A stretch of 36,969 nt of DNA from Sulfurimonas sp. (GTDB lineage Bacteria; Campylobacterota; Campylobacteria; Campylobacterales; Sulfurimonadaceae): positions 1-36,969 of the forward strand of contig NZ_JALNZY010000014.1 of NCBI RefSeq assembly GCF_023229105.1, written 5' to 3'. Made by a program: the position numbers and the translations under genes. Positions 16,294-23,922 of this stretch are shown piece after piece (position 1 is the stretch's first letter; each line of letters opens with the position of its first letter). The notes under the pieces are model-generated. The model did no database searches, was not told where the DNA came from, and saw only the letters and a list, made by a program, of their open reading frames with translations.

Positions 16294-16367
16294 CTCTTCT
16301 CCTCTTTTGCTTGTGAATTTTATTGTAAAAAATTAATTATATTTAAAAAAAATTAATTAATCAATGA

Positions 16368-16373
16368 TATAAT
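16368..16373 (+). promoter_or_regulatory. -10 box for the small membrane protein gene
   Basis: TATAAT within an AT-rich divergent region shared with the lipoprotein gene; transcription is expected near 16380. Confidence 0.45.
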
Positions 16374-16409
16374 AGCAAACTTAAATAAATAGTGAAAAGA
16401 GTTACTATA

Positions 16410-16604
16410 ATGGTGTTTCAAGATATTGTTTTCATACTTGTTATGAGCGTTCCCATGTTAATGTTTTCAGTTTATCCGGGATTAAAACTTGGAGATTATC
16501 TTGAAGAAAAATACAACATACAAGAAAAACAAAAACGTATCGTTACCATAGCCGTAACACTTATTTTTGCGCTTACTCTCTCTTCACTTCTTCACTTTCT
16601 CTAA
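16410..16604 (+). CDS. small two-helix membrane protein
   Basis: 64 residues from ATG 16410 (70 if the in-frame GTG at 16392 is used). Two hydrophobic helices (about 4-23 and 46-63) flank a charged loop GDYLEEKYNIQEKQKR, so it is a probable inner-membrane hairpin. I do not recognise a family. Its position just before the nor cluster may be chance, because a 205-base regulatory gap separates them. Confidence 0.6.
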   Translation: MVFQDIVFILVMSVPMLMFSVYPGLKLGDYLEEKYNIQEKQKRIVTIAVTLIFALTLSSLLHFL

Positions 16605-16651
16605 TATCTGCTTTTGTTATCTTCATTTATTAATCATCATATAGTCAAATA

Positions 16652-16674
16652 TTGAAATTTCAACTATGTTTCAA
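16652..16674. promoter_or_regulatory. TTGAAA/TTTCAA palindrome plus repeated half-site
   Basis: TTGAAATTTCAA (16652-16663) is a perfect 12-base palindrome, and a third TTTCAA (16669-16674) repeats the right half 11 bases on, one helical turn. It may bind a transcription factor controlling the nor operon; the factor is unknown. Confidence 0.4.
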
Positions 16675-16726
16675 ATTGTTACATAAATAATAAAACTAAC
16701 CTTAATCTTTCTATTTAATAAAAAAA

Positions 16727-16740
16727 TTGATGTACGTCAA
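16727..16740. promoter_or_regulatory. FNR/DNR-type box upstream of the nor operon
   Basis: TTGATGTACGTCAA fits the FNR/DNR/NnrR consensus TTGAY-N4-RTCAA. Its centre is at 16733.5. If the regulator works at -41.5, transcription begins near 16775, and TAAACT at 16763-16768 would be the -10. The first gene starts at 16810. Confidence 0.7.
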
Positions 16741-16809
16741 TAGTATTTGAACTAATTAGGACTAAACTTCTCTTGATTCTGAAAAATTTTAGCGATAGTA
16801 GGAGATAAA

Positions 16810-17136
16810 ATGGTAAATGAAGTTTTAATGACACAGGACATTCTTGTGGAAGATTTCTTGACAATATTTATATCTTCTACTCTTGTTCTAGTATTTGGAG
16901 GATTCTATGTTGGTATATATACGGCTGTAAAAGTCAAGATGCTTAAGAAATGGACGTTGCCTTTTGGCTATCTATTTTGGATACTTACTTCCTATTGTCT
17001 CTATTTGATGGGAAGCTTGATGCATGTTAACGAACTGACGGCAAAGGCTTTAGTTGTTGCTGCTATTGGGTTGCTATTGCTTCCACATGCAGTTTACTAC
17101 ATGCAAGATCGTGTTCATGAAGAAAATGAACATTAA
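16810..17136 (+). CDS. small membrane protein leading the nor operon
   Basis: 108 residues with three hydrophobic helices (about 17-40, 50-70, 78-98) and a charged C-terminus DRVHEENEH. The first gene after the FNR-type box and 39 bases before norC on the same strand, it is presumably co-transcribed with norCB. It does not look like NorE (too short for a subunit-III-like protein) and I do not assign it to a named Nor family; an assembly or accessory role in NO reductase is inference from position. ATG follows GTAGGAG. Confidence 0.75.
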   Translation: MVNEVLMTQDILVEDFLTIFISSTLVLVFGGFYVGIYTAVKVKMLKKWTLPFGYLFWILTSYCLYLMGSLMHVNELTAKALVVAAIGLLLLPHAVYYMQDRVHEENEH

Positions 17137-17175
17137 CTTATATATATATTGACGCATAATTTATAGGAGGGTATA

Positions 17176-17862
17176 GTGGCTAAAAAATCCGTATGGAGTG
17201 ATAATCGCTTCTGGCAGCGTTCAGCAGCATGGATAACAGGATTTGCATCAGTTCTTCTCATTTGGTTGACATTTGACACGACCGCTCAAATATCAATGGG
17301 TACTGATTCAGATATACAAAATGGTGTAACTAAAAGGGTTCCTGGACCTACAGTTATTAATTATAAGATTACTTATGAAATGAACAAAAAACGTCAACAT
17401 GAAATTCCAGTAATTGGTGGAGCAAATGCAGACGGTACTTCATCTTTTCAAGAAAAAGAGAAATTTTTTGGTAGAGACGACTGGAGTGAAGAAGAAGCAA
17501 CAGCACTACTTCACCTAGGAAAATTGGGTTCTCAGGTTAAAAACTGTATGAACTGTCATACACTTCTTGGAAACGGTGCTTATTATGCTCCGGATTTAAC
17601 AAAAGCTTGGCTAGATCCTGCATGGGGACCAGAAGGATCAATGCAAGCTATGACAGGCAAAAATACAAAAGAAGAGGCGATGGCTGAGTTTTTACAAAAT
17701 CCATCTCAATATCCTACGCATGAGCGTATGATGCCAAATTTAGGCATTACTGCTGAAGAGGCTAAAGGCTTAGTTGCTTTCTTGAAACATATGTCAACAA
17801 TTGATACAAATGGTTTTCCAAGAAACTTCGGAAAAATACAAGGAGCAGTAAATGGCAAATAG
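17176..17862 (+). CDS. norC: nitric oxide reductase subunit C
   Basis: NorC is the membrane-anchored c-type cytochrome that feeds electrons to NorB. The 228-residue protein has one N-terminal membrane helix (about 17-35), a periplasmic domain and one heme c motif, CMNCH at 124-128, followed by TLLGNGAYYAPDLTKAW as in NorC. ERMMP at about 194 supplies the likely Met axial ligand. It is longer than the usual roughly 150 residues, the extra lying between the anchor and the heme motif (about 40-110). GTG start with TAGGAGGG upstream. The last 11 bases overlap norB. Confidence 0.93.
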   Translation: MAKKSVWSDNRFWQRSAAWITGFASVLLIWLTFDTTAQISMGTDSDIQNGVTKRVPGPTVINYKITYEMNKKRQHEIPVIGGANADGTSSFQEKEKFFGRDDWSEEEATALLHLGKLGSQVKNCMNCHTLLGNGAYYAPDLTKAWLDPAWGPEGSMQAMTGKNTKEEAMAEFLQNPSQYPTHERMMPNLGITAEEAKGLVAFLKHMSTIDTNGFPRNFGKIQGAVNGK

Positions 17863-19276
17863 TTATTTAAATTCAGAGTCTAAAAAACTTGCAACATGGT
17901 ATTTTACTGTAGCTGCAACACTTTTTGGAGCGCAATTGCTTTTTGGTCTTGTTGCCGCTATTCAATATGTAGTTCCTAGTTTTTTATTTGAGATACTAGA
18001 CTTTTCAGTTGCTAGAATGCTTCACATTAATGCACTTGTTGTATGGATGGTTTTTGCAATGTTTGGTGCTGTTTATTGGTTACTTCCTGATGAAACAGGT
18101 ATTGAAACTGTAGGTATAGGTTTTGGAAAATTACTTTTCTGGATATTTACTGCTGCAATAACAGTAGTTGTTCTTGTTTATATTTTTGTTCAAGTTGGAT
18201 CAGCTGATGAAATGTCAATCTGGTTTATACATGAAGGTCGTGAGTATATTGAAGCTCCTCGTTGGGCAGACTTAGGTATTACGGTTGTAGCACTTGGTTT
18301 TGTTGCTAACTTATTTATGACTGGTATGAAAGGTAATCGCTCAGGAATCGTAACTGTTCTTATGGCAGACATGATTGCATTTGCGGGTCTTTACTTAACA
18401 GGTATGTTCTTTACTGATAATATTTCAGTTGATCAGTTCTGGTGGTGGTGGGTAATTCACTTATGGGTTGAAGCTACTTGGGAAGTTTATGTTGGTGCGC
18501 TTGCAGCTTATGGTCTAATCACTATGATTGGTGCACATCGTAAAGTTGTTGAAATGTGGTTATGGATCGAAGTGTCTATGCTATTTGGTTCAGGTATCCT
18601 TGGTATGGGTCACCACTACTTTTGGATTGGTACACCTGAATACTGGTGGGAAATTGGAGCACTATTCTCTGCACTAGAGCCACTACCACTTGTCGCAATG
18701 TTTATCCACGTTCTTTATGACTGGGGTAAAACACAAGGCGAAGAGCATGCAAAAGGTCAAAATAGATCAGTCATTACAAATAAACCGGCATTTACTTGGT
18801 TTGTTATAAATGCATTTGGTAACTTCTTAGGTGCTGGTATTTGGGGATTTTTCCACACATTACCACAAGTTAACCTTTATACGCATGGAACACAATTTAC
18901 ATCGGCGCATGGTCACTTAGCGTTCTTTGGAGCATATGCAACTATTCTTATCGGTATGATGTATATTGCAGTTCAAGGTAAAAACGGTATCAAAGTTCTC
19001 AACCACACTAAATCTTCTATCTGGGCAACTAGTATGATTGTTGGAGGTGTTTTAGGTATGACGGTAGCGCTTACAATCGCAGGATATGTTCAAGTTCTTG
19101 TTTCACGTGCACAAATGGGTGCTACTTGGTCAGGTTACTTTGACGGTCAAGCAGGCACATGGTTTGCACAAGGTATGGATTGGAGATTGATTATGGGATT
19201 TGTTACCTTTACTGGTTTCCTATTCTTAATTAAAGATTTATTGAGTATCGGTAAAGCTACTCATCATGCACGTTAA
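17852..19276 (+). CDS. norB: nitric oxide reductase subunit B
   Basis: Catalytic subunit of the membrane NO reductase, forming N2O from two NO. The 474 residues hold twelve helices and all expected ligands: low-spin heme b His58 (RMLHINAL) and His355, heme b3 His353 (SAHGHLAFFG), and FeB ligands His203, Glu207 (HLWVE) and His254-His255 (MGHHYFWIG). No long N-terminal extension is present, so it is the cytochrome c type (cNor), consistent with norC upstream. Codons for Arg are often CGT, unlike surrounding genes, suggesting high expression. Confidence 0.97.
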   Translation: MANSYLNSESKKLATWYFTVAATLFGAQLLFGLVAAIQYVVPSFLFEILDFSVARMLHINALVVWMVFAMFGAVYWLLPDETGIETVGIGFGKLLFWIFTAAITVVVLVYIFVQVGSADEMSIWFIHEGREYIEAPRWADLGITVVALGFVANLFMTGMKGNRSGIVTVLMADMIAFAGLYLTGMFFTDNISVDQFWWWWVIHLWVEATWEVYVGALAAYGLITMIGAHRKVVEMWLWIEVSMLFGSGILGMGHHYFWIGTPEYWWEIGALFSALEPLPLVAMFIHVLYDWGKTQGEEHAKGQNRSVITNKPAFTWFVINAFGNFLGAGIWGFFHTLPQVNLYTHGTQFTSAHGHLAFFGAYATILIGMMYIAVQGKNGIKVLNHTKSSIWATSMIVGGVLGMTVALTIAGYVQVLVSRAQMGATWSGYFDGQAGTWFAQGMDWRLIMGFVTFTGFLFLIKDLLSIGKATHHAR

Positions 19277-19288
19277 GGAGAAAATATT

Positions 19289-19450
19289 ATGAATGCAATG
19301 TTTGAACCATTTGTAGATGTTGTACCAAGTTTTTTTGCTACACTATCTCAAGGTCCATTAACTCTTACTATCTTTTTGCATACCATCATTGTACTTCCAA
19401 TGATTTGGATTTACAGACAAGAAAAAGCTCGTCTAGAGCAAGAGGGTTAA
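19289..19450 (+). CDS. 53-residue membrane peptide between norB and nirS
   Basis: An ATG at 19289 lies 12 bases after the norB stop with a full AAGGAG ribosome binding site. The 53-residue product begins MNAMFEPFVDVVPSFFATLS, has one hydrophobic helix (about 26-41) and ends in a charged tail YRQEKARLEQEG. The coding start, strong ribosome binding site and position make it credible. It resembles small subunits that stabilise heme-copper oxidases, but I recognise no family. A hairpin follows after 14 bases. Confidence 0.75.
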   Translation: MNAMFEPFVDVVPSFFATLSQGPLTLTIFLHTIIVLPMIWIYRQEKARLEQEG

Positions 19451-19464
19451 TCTAGCCATTAGTC

Positions 19465-19487
19465 GTGCAGGGCCTTCGGGCCCGCAC
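19465..19487 (+). terminator. UUCG-capped hairpin between nor genes and nirS
   Basis: GTGC plus GGGCC pair with GGCCC plus GCAC (nine pairs, one bulged A at 19469) around a TTCG tetraloop, an exceptionally stable fold. ATTTATCTATTTT follows, so it may be a partial terminator or an RNA-processing/stability element that sets the nor:nirS ratio. The nirS ribosome binding site lies 16 bases downstream. Confidence 0.65.
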
Positions 19488-19515
19488 ATTTATCTATTTT
19501 AGAAGGAGAAATAAA

Positions 19516-21156
19516 ATGAGATTACACAAGTTAGTTATGTCTGTTGCTGCAATGGCAGTAGTTGGTTCGGGCTTAGTTGCTGATACATCAAAGATGGATG
19601 TTGAACTGGTTTTTGAAAAAGAGTGTCAAGGGTGTCATGGTCCAAACCACGAAGGTGGTGTTGGTTCGGATCTTCGTCCTGCGATAATTGATAAGAAAAA
19701 CTCTCAAGATCTTGCAGCTACTATTTTAAATGGTCGTGCAGGTACTGCGATGCCAGAATTTAAAGCTAAATTTTCTAAAGCTGATGCTGATGCAATGGTT
19801 GATTATTTACAACACTTCAAAGGCAAAAAAATCAAGCAGCTTACTCTTGAAACTGTAAAAGCTGGATGGAAAGGTCTTAACGATAGAATGACATTTTTCA
19901 AAAAATATCCACAAGCTGCAGATGTTAAGAAAAATACAGATATCTGTTTCGTAACTGAGCGTGATGCTGAGCGTGTTGCATTCGTTGATGGAACAAGCGG
20001 TAAAATTTTATCTAAGCATCCGGCTGGTTTTGCTGTTCACGTAACAGTTACAAACAAACGTCAACCTCGTTATGCTTACTCAATCTCTCGTTCAGGTTTA
20101 GTAACAATGTTCGACCTTAATACTCCGGGTCAGCAAAAAATCGCTGAGTGTCAAGTTGGTTCTGACTCTCGTGGTCTTGCTGTTTCCCCAGATGGTAAGT
20201 ATCTAATGGCTGGAAACTATGTTCCAGGCGGTGCTGTACTTATGGATGCTATGACTCTTGAGCCGTTAAAAGTTTATCCTACATCAAGCGTTATTAAGCC
20301 AAACGGTGATATTGATTCATCTCGTGTAGCAGGTATTTTTGATACTCCATACGGTCCTTATATCGCATTTGCCCTTAAAGACGGTGGACATGTTTATATC
20401 GTAGATTACTCTAAGCCAAACTACCCAATCGTTGGAGATATTCCAAATATCGGCGATATTCTTCATGATGGTTTCTTAAATGAAGGTAAAGAGATTGGTC
20501 GTTACTTATTCATCGCTTCTCAAGGAAGTGACGTTGTTGGTGTTGTTGACTTTAAAACTAAATCTTTAGTTACTAAAATCTATACAGGTCCTGCATCTAA
20601 GCCACACCCAGGTCAAGGTTCTTCTTGGTTTAATGAAACTCTAGGTCAACAACTTGGAGCAACAGTTAACATGAATCTTGGTCAAGTAACTATTTGGGAT
20701 GATAACTTTGATGTTATTCGTCATATTCCAACTGGTGGTGGTGGATTATTTATCGGTACGTCTGAGCATACACCTTTTCTTTGGGCAGATAACGTACTTG
20801 GCGGTCCTGAAAACTGGAATCAAGTTCACTTAATCAACAAACAAACTCTTGAGCTAGACAGAATTATTACTGTAGGTACAACAAAAGGTACTGTTATAAA
20901 CCCTGTAACTCATAAAGTTCTTTATAGCTGGGATGTTCCAACTGTAAAAGATGACAAAGGCGAAGTAGTTGTTCCTAGAATTCTTCACGCTGAGCCGGCA
21001 AATCACGGTCACTGGACTATGATTTCTGAGTGGAATGCTGGTCGTATCGGTATTTATGAAGCTGAAACTGGTAAATTTGTTAAATACATCACTGGTTTAA
21101 CAACTCCTACATTTACTTACTCAATCGAACACAGACAAACTATTCCTGGTGCATAA
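19516..21156 (+). CDS. nirS: cytochrome cd1 nitrite reductase
   Basis: Periplasmic enzyme reducing nitrite to NO. I use the ATG at 19516, which has AGAAGGAG upstream and starts the Sec signal peptide MRLHKLVMSVAAMAVVGSG; longer starts would fall inside the preceding hairpin. The 546-residue precursor has an N-terminal heme c domain (CQGCH, about residues 37-41) and the eight-bladed heme d1 propeller; KPHPGQGSSW and SEHTPFLWAD mark the regions that hold the distal active-site histidines. Codon use (frequent CGT, GGT) suggests very high expression. A terminator follows, separating it from the maturation genes. Confidence 0.95.
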   Translation: MRLHKLVMSVAAMAVVGSGLVADTSKMDVELVFEKECQGCHGPNHEGGVGSDLRPAIIDKKNSQDLAATILNGRAGTAMPEFKAKFSKADADAMVDYLQHFKGKKIKQLTLETVKAGWKGLNDRMTFFKKYPQAADVKKNTDICFVTERDAERVAFVDGTSGKILSKHPAGFAVHVTVTNKRQPRYAYSISRSGLVTMFDLNTPGQQKIAECQVGSDSRGLAVSPDGKYLMAGNYVPGGAVLMDAMTLEPLKVYPTSSVIKPNGDIDSSRVAGIFDTPYGPYIAFALKDGGHVYIVDYSKPNYPIVGDIPNIGDILHDGFLNEGKEIGRYLFIASQGSDVVGVVDFKTKSLVTKIYTGPASKPHPGQGSSWFNETLGQQLGATVNMNLGQVTIWDDNFDVIRHIPTGGGGLFIGTSEHTPFLWADNVLGGPENWNQVHLINKQTLELDRIITVGTTKGTVINPVTHKVLYSWDVPTVKDDKGEVVVPRILHAEPANHGHWTMISEWNAGRIGIYEAETGKFVKYITGLTTPTFTYSIEHRQTIPGA

Positions 21157-21165
21157 TTTGCACTC

Positions 21166-21197
21166 TTTCTCTCTCTTTGGAGGGAGAAAATCTTTTT
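21166..21197 (+). terminator. intrinsic terminator after nirS
   Basis: A 10-bp stem (21166-21175 with 21080-type partner 21180-21189: TTTCTCTCTC against GGAGGGAGAAA, one G-U pair) closes a 4-base loop, and TCTTTTT follows at 21191-21197. This ends the highly expressed nor-nirS transcript; maturation genes downstream need read-through or their own promoter. Confidence 0.75.
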
Positions 21198-21302
21198 AAT
21201 ATTATTTAAGTTTTTCAACTAAAAATACTCGCAAATTATGACAACACCTGAAGCCCCTTATTACACGGCACTGTTCAAAACTAATACTTTTTGACAAATA
21301 TA

Positions 21303-21333
21303 AGCCAAAGTTCAAGCTTAGTTTGGCTAAAAT
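21303..21333 (+). promoter_or_regulatory. dyad and possible -10 before the heme d1 genes
   Basis: AGCCAAA (21303-21309) and TTTGGCT (21322-21328) are exact inverted repeats separated by 12 bases. TAAAAT (21328-21333) abuts them and could be the -10 of a separate promoter for the cytochrome-nirJFE genes. The dyad would then lie across the -35 to -10 interval, where a repressor would act. Confidence 0.4.
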
Positions 21334-21358
21334 AAAACGTTAACAAAGAGAGACTATT

Positions 21359-21664
21359 ATGAAAAAAAATATATTAATAACACTTTTCTCTGTACCTCTA
21401 CTTTTGGCAAGTGAGCCAAGCGGGAAAGAGGTTTTTGAAAAATATTGCTGGGGATGCCATCACCAACACTCTGAAGCGTTTGGTCCCTCTTTTAGTGAAA
21501 TTGCCTCAAAGCGTACAAACGAAGAGATTCAAGCATATATATTAGACCCTGAATCCATGTACAAGGCTTTTGGATATAAACGCACAGTAATGACAAAATT
21601 AAAATTAACTGATAAAGAGAGGGAGAGTATTACAGAATATATTCTTTCCTATAAAGGTAAATAG
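21359..21664 (+). CDS. periplasmic monoheme cytochrome c, NirC-like
   Basis: 101 residues with a signal peptide (MKKNILITLFSVPLLLAS) and one heme c motif CWGCH (about 30-34); VMTKLKLTDKE near residue 79 supplies a candidate Met ligand. Size, heme count and its place between nirS and nirJ match NirC/cytochrome c55X-type proteins that donate electrons to cd1 or assist d1 maturation. Which of these it does cannot be told from the sequence. The nirJ ATG follows the stop directly. Confidence 0.8.
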   Translation: MKKNILITLFSVPLLLASEPSGKEVFEKYCWGCHHQHSEAFGPSFSEIASKRTNEEIQAYILDPESMYKAFGYKRTVMTKLKLTDKERESITEYILSYKGK

Positions 21665-22786
21665 ATGTTTAGATTATCAAACCTAATTTCTTCCGTAGTT
21701 GAAGCGAAACCGGAGAGGGTTCTTGATGGCTCTATCGCAATCTGGAACTTTACAAATCGATGCAACCTCTCATGTCTTCACTGCTACTCAAAATCAACGC
21801 TTAATGAAGTTGATACACTCACAACACAGCAGATTAAAAAAACAATTTTGCAGATGAAAGAAAACGGTGTTAAGTTTATCATCTTCTCAGGAGGAGAGCC
21901 ACTTACGAGAAAAGATCTATTTGAGATTGCAGATTTTTGTAAGGCCAATGGAATTATCACTTATCTTTCAAGCAACGGTCTCTACTTTACAAAAGGAAAT
22001 ATACAGCGCATTGTAGATACTTTTAACTATGTCGGAGTGAGCATTGACGGGGATGAGCCTACTCATGACTACTTCCGCGGGCTAAAAGGTGCTTTCAAGG
22101 AGACACTTAAATCCGTAAAACTTGCAAATGCGACAGGAGCTAAAGTCGGCATACGATTTACAATGACAAAAGATACCATCAACTCTTTAGAGTATATTTT
22201 TGACCTTGCCGAGAGAGAAAATATTCCAAAAATCTATATCTCTCACCTTGTATATTCCGGGCGCGGTTTGGATAATCTTAAAATGGATCTCTCAAAAGAG
22301 CAAAGAAGAGAGGCCGTTGAGTTTATACTCAAAAAAGCATTTGAATACTATGAGACAGGCAGAGATATAGAGATAGTAACGGGCAATATGGAGCAAGATG
22401 CTATACTGTTTTTAGAAAAATTTGCTCAAAAATATCCACACCTCAAAGAGACTATGAGAGAACGCCTTGTTGCTTGGGGAGGAAACAGTGCAGGTCGCAA
22501 ACTTCTAAACATAAATAGCGAAGGCGATGTGCGCCCTGATCCATTTTTTCCACTTACAGTCGGAAATATCATAAAAGAAGATTTTGGTGACATCTGGCAA
22601 AGTGGCGAGCTTTTAGACCAGCTACGTATCCATCCAAGAGAACAAATTAGCGGCATCTGTTCGGAGTGCCAACAGATAGACATTTGCAACGGCGGCTCAA
22701 GATCAAGGGCTTATGCTATTACCGGTAATTTATGGAGCGAAGATCCATCATGCTACTTAAATGAGCAAGAAAGAAGGAGAGATTAA
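21665..22786 (+). CDS. nirJ: radical SAM heme d1 biosynthesis protein NirJ
   Basis: 373 residues. The radical SAM cluster motif CNLSCLHC (CxxxCxxC) lies near residues 33-40, followed by IIFSGGEPLTRKDL for SAM binding. A C-terminal SPASM-like cysteine group (CSECQQIDICNGG and a later Cys) would hold a second Fe-S cluster. NirJ removes propionate side chains from didecarboxysiroheme on the way to heme d1; being next to nirF and nirE supports this over other SPASM proteins. Start and stop are tightly coupled with neighbours (stop overlaps the nirF ATG by one base). Confidence 0.92.
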   Translation: MFRLSNLISSVVEAKPERVLDGSIAIWNFTNRCNLSCLHCYSKSTLNEVDTLTTQQIKKTILQMKENGVKFIIFSGGEPLTRKDLFEIADFCKANGIITYLSSNGLYFTKGNIQRIVDTFNYVGVSIDGDEPTHDYFRGLKGAFKETLKSVKLANATGAKVGIRFTMTKDTINSLEYIFDLAERENIPKIYISHLVYSGRGLDNLKMDLSKEQRREAVEFILKKAFEYYETGRDIEIVTGNMEQDAILFLEKFAQKYPHLKETMRERLVAWGGNSAGRKLLNINSEGDVRPDPFFPLTVGNIIKEDFGDIWQSGELLDQLRIHPREQISGICSECQQIDICNGGSRSRAYAITGNLWSEDPSCYLNEQERRRD

Positions 22787-23922
22787 TGAAAATAGGCAAA
22801 GTGATATTGGGGGTTTCTTTAGTAGCTTCCCTGTTTGTAAATGCTCATGCAAAAGGAGTAAATCCTGTACTTGCGGCACTCAAAGCTAATGAAAAAATAT
22901 TTGTTGTCGAGAGAGAGAGTGGATCCCTAGCAGTTGTTGAACAAGGGCTTACAAGAGGGTGTATAGAGGGCATGCATGACATGAATCATGGCGTTGTGAA
23001 ATTTTATGATAATGACGGTTATGTGATTTCACGTGACGGTTACATCATAAAATTTGACCCAGTTACAGAAAAAATACTCAAGGAGTATAAAACAAGCGAC
23101 AGCGCTATCGGTTTTACGGTTACTAAAAACTACATAGCCGTTGCAAACTACGCTAAAAAAAGTGTTGATATCCTAGATAGGGATTTAAATCCTATAAAAT
23201 CATTTGAGACCGGTTCAAAAAATGTAGGGATTAAACAGTATAAAAATTATCTTGTTTTTTCTCAAATGAACAACGACAAAATTACCGTGCTAAAAGATAA
23301 AAATGAGGGTAAAGGACTGCCTGACTTTGAGATATACAAAGAGTTTGAAAATGTCGGAATTATGCCTTTTGATGCGATGATAAAAAACAACCATTTTATT
23401 ACAGGTTTTTTCAAGAGCGACTTTTTTGGGGTTGTGGATCTCGATACCATGACATACTCAAAGATAGATATTTTGCTTGAAGATAGAAAGCCTGTGCTAA
23501 AAGTTCCGCATTTTGGATTTTGGAGCATCAGCGACGGTCATGTTTTTATACCTGCTGTTGGAAACAACAAGGTTCTTGTTTACACTCCTGACTTTAAATT
23601 TGAAAAAAACATTGAGACTGAAGGACTTCCTGTTTTTACCGCCTTGTCTCCTGATCAAAAATATATGGCAGTCACTTTTAGCGGTGATAAATTCCCTGTT
23701 GTTCAGATTATAGACACTCAAACTCTAAAAATTATCAAAAGATTTGAGTTTGACGGAAAAGTGCTTCATGTTAGATGGTCAAAACTTAGACCAAATCTTT
23801 ATGTCTCAGTAAACGATACCAATAAAGTTGCTGTTATAAACACTAAAGAGTGGTATCTTGCACGTGAAATGTTCAACATCAAAAAACCATCAGGTATCTT
23901 TATTTATGAAGAGGACAATTAA
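22786..23922 (+). CDS. nirF: heme d1 biosynthesis protein NirF
   Basis: 378 residues with a Sec signal (about 1-22, ending NAHA), so periplasmic. The mature part is a beta-propeller related to the d1 domain of NirS but without a heme c domain, the hallmark of NirF. HDMNHGVVKF near residue 66 and repeated strand motifs such as YVISRDGYIIKFD are visible. NirF acts late in heme d1 formation. Lack of any CxxCH motif argues against NirN. It overlaps nirJ and nirE by single bases. Confidence 0.9.
   Translation: MKIGKVILGVSLVASLFVNAHAKGVNPVLAALKANEKIFVVERESGSLAVVEQGLTRGCIEGMHDMNHGVVKFYDNDGYVISRDGYIIKFDPVTEKILKEYKTSDSAIGFTVTKNYIAVANYAKKSVDILDRDLNPIKSFETGSKNVGIKQYKNYLVFSQMNNDKITVLKDKNEGKGLPDFEIYKEFENVGIMPFDAMIKNNHFITGFFKSDFFGVVDLDTMTYSKIDILLEDRKPVLKVPHFGFWSISDGHVFIPAVGNNKVLVYTPDFKFEKNIETEGLPVFTALSPDQKYMAVTFSGDKFPVVQIIDTQTLKIIKRFEFDGKVLHVRWSKLRPNLYVSVNDTNKVAVINTKEWYLAREMFNIKKPSGIFIYEEDN

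Noticed and set aside
17137..17160. TA dinucleotide run as a possible slippage or phase-variation tract
   Set aside because: Only about five repeats, outside coding sequence, and not in a promoter spacer I can define.
19465..19515. Longer NirS with an N-terminal extension from 19465
   Set aside because: The added codons lie in the UUCG hairpin, before the AGAAGGAG ribosome binding site and the signal peptide.
22786..23922. NirN instead of NirF
   Set aside because: NirN has a heme c domain; this protein has no CxxCH motif.
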